DNA from: Saturnia japonica
Taxonomy: Eukaryota > Arthropoda > Insecta > Lepidoptera > Saturniidae
Direction: 5' to 3'
Length of the DNA: 64,000 nt
NCBI GenBank assembly: GCA_033032175.1
Contig: CM065310.1
Location: 8,804,001 to 8,868,000 of the forward strand
Part shown: piece after piece, positions 57,601-64,000 of the stretch
Layout of the letters: every line of letters begins with the position of its first letter
Position numbering within the stretch: position 1 is the stretch's first letter
Position numbers and translations under genes: made by a program
Notes under the pieces: generated by a model
Databases searched by the model: none
What the model was told of the DNA's origin: nothing
What the model saw: only the letters and a program-made list of their open reading frames with translations

Positions 57601-60600
57601 AGTGCGTCTTTTATCTGTGGTCTTATTTTTCACTTTAATTTTTTAAAGTATGAAATATAATTTCTTCTGAAACATTTTTAGTAAATTACATTATTAATGC
57701 AATAACTACTATTAAATTTTAAGAAGTAACCCATAAAGGTTACATACACAATTTTTCATGTTTATTAATTCATGTTTCTGATATAATAATATTTTAGTTA
57801 TATAACACGCTAGTTATATAGTAAGGTACTGCTATACCACGCGTACACACGTACACGTAGACGTTTATTACTCAGTAAATATTTTCGTCACATAGTTTTA
57901 TTTTCACTTTCATTAAAAATAACTTACATAGCTTATCAATAAAATTGAGGAATCACATATATTTCCCATGTACGAAAAATCATCACAATCGGTAAAAACT
58001 AGTTATACCTAATATTTTTTTATGATTATTGAAAGTATTATTAATATATTTTATAGCCTATCAAATATGGAGTAATATATTGTATTTCCTGTGTATAATA
58101 TTTCATCGAAGTCGGTTGCGAATTAATAAAACAATATATTTTTATAATTTTTTTTCATTATTTTTAATAGTATTATTGACAATTCTTATCAATTAGGATT
58201 TAAAAAAAATGCCATATCCGTGATCAGTGTCTATCGGGAAATTTGAAAATAGGATACACGTACAGACAGAGAACTGTAGATTTATTAATAAAGACAGTAG
58301 TTGATTAATGAATCAGTTGAGTTTGAATGTGTAATAAAAATTTACAATAAAACTTTTTAAATGCAATCGTCGTCTTGTGAATGTTTGTTTGTTATTTAGT
58401 GTTTCTTGAAAAGAGTTCTCCACATCCGCGCTCAGTTTAGCGGTTTTCACTGTCTGCTTTATTTTACTTCCCTAAAGCTTCCGGAAATTTCATTCCACTT
58501 TGTATTTGATCCTAACTGATTTAGCTGCTCTAAGTTGCTGTTGGAAAAACAAACGGAATTTAATTAAATAGGTCTTTGTACTTAGAGTATAAATCTAAGA
58601 AAGATTTGTATTCTGTACCCATGTATAGGTACTGTAGTTTATACTATTATGCGTGCACTGAATGCTAGTAGACATATAGCTATTATTATTTTTGTTTCAT
58701 TATGTCATACTCATATGCGTTTTACAATTATACATGTCTTTTATTTTCTTATTGCTTACAAAAAATACAATTATAACTAACAACAGAATAGCATAAATAA
58801 TAAATAGCAATAATTTAAATTATTTTTTTAATTCCTTCATTTTAGAGGCCTTTCTGCAATTCCGTATTTGGAATTCGGTTTTATTCAAAACCCCTAAGTA
58901 AAAAACTTCTTAATATTTATAATAAATTAACTATTACTTATGTTGAAATCACATGAACATATACATAAAAGTGTAAAGAAAATATTTTTATATTTATTTT
59001 TAGTATAACATAACCAACGTATGCTTAAGAACGAATCTAAAGTTTACTTTGAAACTTCAGTACCTACAGAAATGTTACATGTCAGACCACAATAGAAAAG
59101 CTTCCTTTCCATGTACACTAAGCTTTAGATTCTCTCCAAAATGCTATTAGGCCTTTCGCTACTCCTTCCTGCTTTTATGGACTTTGCGTTTGAAGCGCTC
59201 GTCTTGAGAAAGAAGGCTTAGTAATGCTATTAGGTCCGGAAGTGTTCAATAATATCATTTGCATAAAATAAAATGTTCATTTAAATATATAATTATCTCT
59301 GTACTTTCCTACTGAAAGTAAAAAATACCGTAAAGTCGTACGTTCCTCAGTGCTTTAAGAAGTTAAAAAATGTCTTTATATTAAATAAAATCTTTAAATC
59401 CTTAATATTCTTTAATGCCAATCTTAATTTACAAAAATATTTAAATGATGAAAATAATTTAATTTTGTGCACACATTACCCCGTCGACATCATATTGCAT
59501 AATTTTTCATTGACCAAATCTTCAAACCATATTCGGAAGAGATAGACTACGAATTTTTATTAGCAAAGAAAACAATGGGTGCCGATATTTATTAATCAAA
59601 TTTTGCAACAGTTAGATTAGAAACGTTGTGCACTCTTATATGTATTTAATTTTGGTATATAATTAAACAACATACATCATTATAATATTGTGAAGGAGAT
59701 AGTACCTACAGGCGCTCGTCCGCGGGCGATGTACTTCAATTAAAGTCGTAATTACCTTTCCCATCTCCTAATTACTGCATCCTGTCGTGGCACTCTCTTA
59801 CCAATTATGAATGCTGCTTCCGTGAAACTACATAACCACAATCTCAGGATAATATTCACGTAAATAATATGTTTAACAGAAACAATTAAACAGTCCTTCA
59901 TACTAAAAGTCTCGCTCAATGACTGATTATCAAAATCTACAACTATAGATTTCTATTGGCTAAAAGGCTTCTTTTTGTGCGAAATTTCGGGGGTCTACAT
60001 TTTTCAAATTTTGCACAAAAATCTTTTGCATAATAAATTTTTATAAAGTGTACTTACTATACGAGTGTCCAAAAAATAAAAGTTTCTCCCTTGAAATAAT
60101 ACAAACAATATTTATAATCAATAAAAAAACAGAGCCCTGAGGGCAAGAGTTCTTCTCGCTACTTGTCAGAGGTTTTGGTGTTCAATTACTTTTCGACTGT
60201 TTGGAAAGAGCAAATGAAACTTATTAATCCAACAACAAAAAAGAAGAATCTACAATGTACAGGTAGCGCCTCACTACACTGCCATACCAGTTTGAATGTG
60301 TGCCAAATATGAAAGTTTAACATTTACTACTTCTGTATTAATACTATATAATTGTGTATACATCCAATGAAGAATCTAAATTGGTGTTGTAAATATGCAG
60401 GTAATTTGTAAACTTTAGACATGTTTAGTGTACCTGGAAAATACATTGATTAATTAGGGAACTATGTCTTATAACTACTTTCGATAGATGGTTGAAATTA
60501 CTCTTAGAATGCAATTATTGTATTTGAAATTTTACTATGAGATGTAATGAATTATTTTAACCGAAACAAAATAAAAATAATTGAGTAGTCTAAAAGTTTA

Positions 60601-61654
60601 ATGAAAGTTTCTAGGTATGCACATATTTAATTATTCGGCTATTCGTTCTCAATAGACTATAACTGGACATAGAAATAATATTGTGATCTATGTTCAGTTG
60701 CCAATTGTCAACTGATTGTACGGCACAATGATTGCTTCCATGCGAAATTTTTTCTTTGTAAATTAATATCACGAAGAATATTCGTAAGTGTAACTAAAAA
60801 TAATAAAAAGGAAAGGATACACTTTTCTTCGTATGTGCATCTTATATTCATGTAACTTATAATTTTTCAATTTTTTTTATCGATAGCAGCCACTCCACGT
60901 ACTTGAACCTCTTTGAGTTTTAAAATGAAATTATGTACATTGGAAACAAGAGAGTTATGAAAGATCAGTGGGTGCAAAGCAGTTTAAATATCCGCTTATA
61001 TGTTTTGGGTTGTATGACTGATGGACAGATGTAGCTATGGATCTGTTAAAAATCAACCTGATAACAATTCAGTAATCAATGGAATCTTTAAATACCTACA
61101 ACAACCATTAATTATATTGAATGTCCAGAAAATACCAAAGAGATATTAACTTGGTTACTTTTTACCCCGGACGGGATACAGCACAGTGATATAAATTATT
61201 AATTATTTTTTATTAATCTATGACTCAACATTACGTTTCACAGAACATTTTTCTATATCGAAGAAGCCTAGCTGGCAATGGAAGTACCGTCAAAATCGGT
61301 TTATCCGGATTGTAAATAAACATAGACAAACAAACAGTCATGCTGTCATGCAAATAACCATATGAGCTTAAAATAAGCCTTTCTAATGAAATAACAAGAA
61401 CCTCAATTCTTTATTTGCATACAATGGAAATTTCATCAATAATGGGATAGTATATTTGCAATTGAAGTAGAATATATTTTACGTAAAACAAATTAATTAC
61501 CGGTTTCTAGATGACAGTTTGTGGCCGAAGGAAGATCAGCCGCGAACGACGATTACGGAAATGAGAAATGAATTGTTCGAGATCGGGTTTGCGCTGGTAT
61601 CTCTACCTATAAAACTATCGCGGTAAAACCAGAATCTCAATTTTAATCCTATTA
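54651..61654. other. 7-kb AT-rich intergenic stretch
   Basis: No gene, tRNA or complete transposon recognised. Two short stretches (about 55300-55334 and 60283-60319) share GTGTGCCAAATAT and AAAGTTT and may be fragments of one repeat. The open frame at 57121-57330 has no recognisable domain. Confidence 0.4.
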
Positions 61655-61915
61655 TTTATTTTGCAATAAATAAGCAATGATGAGTCAGTTGCAGCGTGTA
61701 CGGATATCGCGTCGATCGACGTGAGTTTAAATCTTTGCAATGAGCCTGAGCTTTCGATGAAGGAAAACATCTCGATAAAACCATAGTATAGCGGAAGAGT
61801 ATTTTCTTACGCCTGCCTGGCCTAGCTACCACCCTCAAGTTGAAAATCTGTCGCCAGCAGATCTAGGTGTGTACCGGCAGCTGCATTTGAGAGCCGTCAA
61901 CTAGCCGTAATTCAC
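61655..61915 (+). repeat. SINE family 3, forward copy
   Basis: GCAATGATGAGTCAGTTGCA, CGCGTCGATCGACGTGAGTT (B-box region), GAGCTTTCGATGAAGGAAAA, AAAACCATAGTATAGCGG, CTCAAGTTGAAAATCTGTCG, GGCAGCTGC. The small minus-strand frame across it is a shadow. Confidence 0.6.
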
Positions 61916-62954
61916 CGTCACCGTCCGATAACAATTACCAAAAATGTGAAAAATGTTTATTAGATAAAAACTAAGTAAATATGTTATGCAATTTAATGAT
62001 ATTTCATTAATTTTGACATTTATTTGCGTTTATTATATATCAAACTCATGAAAAACATATATTTGTGGCACGGATCCCAGTAAAATTGATAACCCACAAT
62101 TCGGATGGGAGTTAGTTCGAATTTTTATTGAATTTGAGCTCGCTGGCATCAGCTCAAACACTACGTTAGCAGAATTAAATTATGGCAGCGGCGCCAATTA
62201 CAACCGTTTTTGAACCCCGCGATGGCGGATAGCCAATTTGTGCCATTATAACGCACTATTCAGTTTAAATATGGTTTAGGAATCCGTAATTTTTTTTCGA
62301 CTTTAATATTTAAAATGCATTTCTTATAATACGAAAAGTAATATTATATTATGTAGCTTAGTATTCCTCACCAATTAAATTGTATCCTCATTTTTCCAAT
62401 AAAAAGAAAAATTCAAATCCATATTATAATATCTAGTTAAACCTTTTAATACTCATTTAAATAAATAAGATAATAATTATCAAAATGCATTTATTCTAAG
62501 TTTATTTCAAGGCTTTTTCCGACGATAAAAGATATTTATAAAATAAAATTTAACTTTCTAGAAAATTAATAAAATATGTAACTTATGAATTTTCGTTTAC
62601 CTGATAATAATTTTTAGTTAAGCTGAATTATGTACAAATAGTTTTTTTTATTCAGTTAATAGCAAAACTTTTCAGAAATTCAAATTGCACAAAATTCCTA
62701 CATTTAGAACTGCGATATAACCTTGGGTTCACTCAGCAAACTTATGTCGGTATATAAATACGAGAACGAGAGTCCAATTGGAACATGAATAGTAGTTTCA
62801 TTGATTGTACCTAGATAAGTAGTAGAAATAGCACTTAAACACGTATTGCTACTGGGAATAGACTAAGTTAATCTGTTGCTACTTAAATTTACAATTAATA
62901 TTATCGTTAAGTAGTTACCTTCATCAGAATACATACAAGTTTAACATACACTAA
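61916..62954. other. AT-rich intergenic DNA
   Basis: Nothing recognised. A GC-richer spot at about 62140-62260 has no coding pattern. Confidence 0.4.
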
Positions 62955-63415
62955 CCGTGCCCGCAGTTTCGCTCACGTGGACTATAAAATACTGTCGATC
63001 GGGCTCACGCGCGAATCTTACTACCACCCACTCCTGGTTATTTTAAAGACAAAAATGCTTATTTTGGGTGATCCTTAGAAGATAAACATATACTCTTCTG
63101 ACTTTTTTGTAGGTTTTGTTAATGTCTACAATAATGCAATGCATTAATTTCTTATATCTCTTATGGTTTACTCAGTGTAAGCATATAATTGAGTCACCAT
63201 TATCAGTTTTTATTTTATTTTAGAGAAACTCTAATTCTTTTTCTAATATAAAAGTAGCCTTAGTTATTCCTTATAACATGAGCTATATACCAGTGAAAAC
63301 CCCATCAAAATAGGTTCAACCGTTTCGGATATTACCCTGAACTAACGGTAAGGTAGACAGTCAGTCAGAGAGACAAAAATTTTAAAATTCATTTTTTGAT
63401 ATAAATAGGTACCAT
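62955..63415 (+). repeat. interspersed retroposon family 5, longer copy
   Basis: CCGTGCCCGCAGTTTCGCTC, ACGTGGACTATAAAATACTG, GGTTATTTTAAAGACAAAAA, TATACCAGTGAAAACCCC, CAAAATAGGTTCAACCGTTT, CAGTCAGAGAGACAAAAATT. It is co-linear with 32770-33060 but about 170 bp longer. Confidence 0.6.
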
Positions 63416-64000
63416 ATAAACTTTGCATTTAGTAAAAAAAACTGAAATTTCTAAAATTTACAAATAGACAATTCATTTTTATGAATTGTATAGATAATAA
63501 AAGACGTTTATTTAGAAGTAATCGTCTAACTTCGCTTTGTTAAACATGTTGTAAACTGACTTAGCTCTAACGTTTATCGAAAAGCGCATACCAAAGGAGC
63601 CAGCTCGGCATCTATGAATAGTTGCGCAGCTTAGAGCGAATTCCCCACACCAGCCCCGCACAACCGCATCCTGTGTTGACAATGTTAGTCTTCCCTTAAT
63701 ATTCAGAATATGCGAATTATCCGCTAACCTCCGCTATGAAACACAAATTTATTAACACCGCTTCAATGAGTGGAATTCGATCGGTTTAGGAACACGGAAC
63801 TGTGTTATACAATAATAACTTTTATATTGATAAATCTGTAGTTATATCGGTAAAGGTTTTATTTTATTGTATAGATGTCTATCAGGATATTTGGACACTA
63901 ATTACGAATATGATTTTTTTTTGTACCTATAGCTTTCTGCTTTTATGTTAGGATTTAACTAAACAGGCTTAAACTATTTTTATGAAGTTTACTATAGGGG
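63416..64000. other. window end, no gene seen
   Basis: AT-rich sequence with a GC-richer patch at about 63590-63700. There is no coding or RNA signal I can support. Confidence 0.4.

Overview
The window is AT-rich animal (insect) nuclear DNA with spliced genes on both strands and a dense population of transposable elements. The mix of repeats (cecropia-type mariners, tRNA-derived SINEs, Jockey-type LINE tails, short-LTR Ty3/gypsy DNA) points to a moth or butterfly. The assignment to Lepidoptera is inference from repeat style, not from a marker gene.

Only two host genes could be assembled. (1) On the + strand, 31 exons from 19669 to 43273 join in one open frame of 2164 codons (2163 aa plus stop). 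The protein is a single-chain channel made of four consecutive cyclic-nucleotide-gated-type repeats, each with six membrane segments, a pore loop and a cyclic-nucleotide-binding-like domain. This is the layout of the CNGK/tetraKCNG channels known from sea urchin and fish sperm. The four selectivity filters differ (ALGD, GYGD, GFGD, GTGD), and only the first nucleotide-binding domain keeps both expected ligand residues. This is the most interesting object in the window. (2) On the - strand, five exons from 49366 down to 43472 encode a 281-aa NSMCE1 (Nse1), the RING-like subunit of the SMC5/6 complex. The two genes converge, with stop codons about 200 bp apart and interleaved poly(A) signals.

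Layout. 1-19.4 kb is transposon territory: a dead mariner split by a MITE (715-2488), a solo LTR with a 4-bp target duplication (2573-3014), SINEs, a 5'-truncated Jockey-type LINE with a 12-bp target duplication (9199-11440), a TIR element carrying six copies of a 15-bp subterminal motif (about 11899-13079), and a CsRn1-type Ty3/gypsy retrotransposon (14316-19427) nested at the edge of another retroposon. 19.7-43.3 kb is the channel gene; its introns hold two dead cecropia-type mariners, SINEs, a MITE split by a LINE tail, and a transposase-like fragment. 43.5-49.4 kb is NSMCE1, with a pogo-like MITE, a hairpin element and SINEs in its introns. 49.4-64 kb holds repeats and inverted repeats, with no gene that I can recognise.

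All exon boundaries were set by hand from GT/AG signals, frame continuity and family pattern. There is no transcript evidence.
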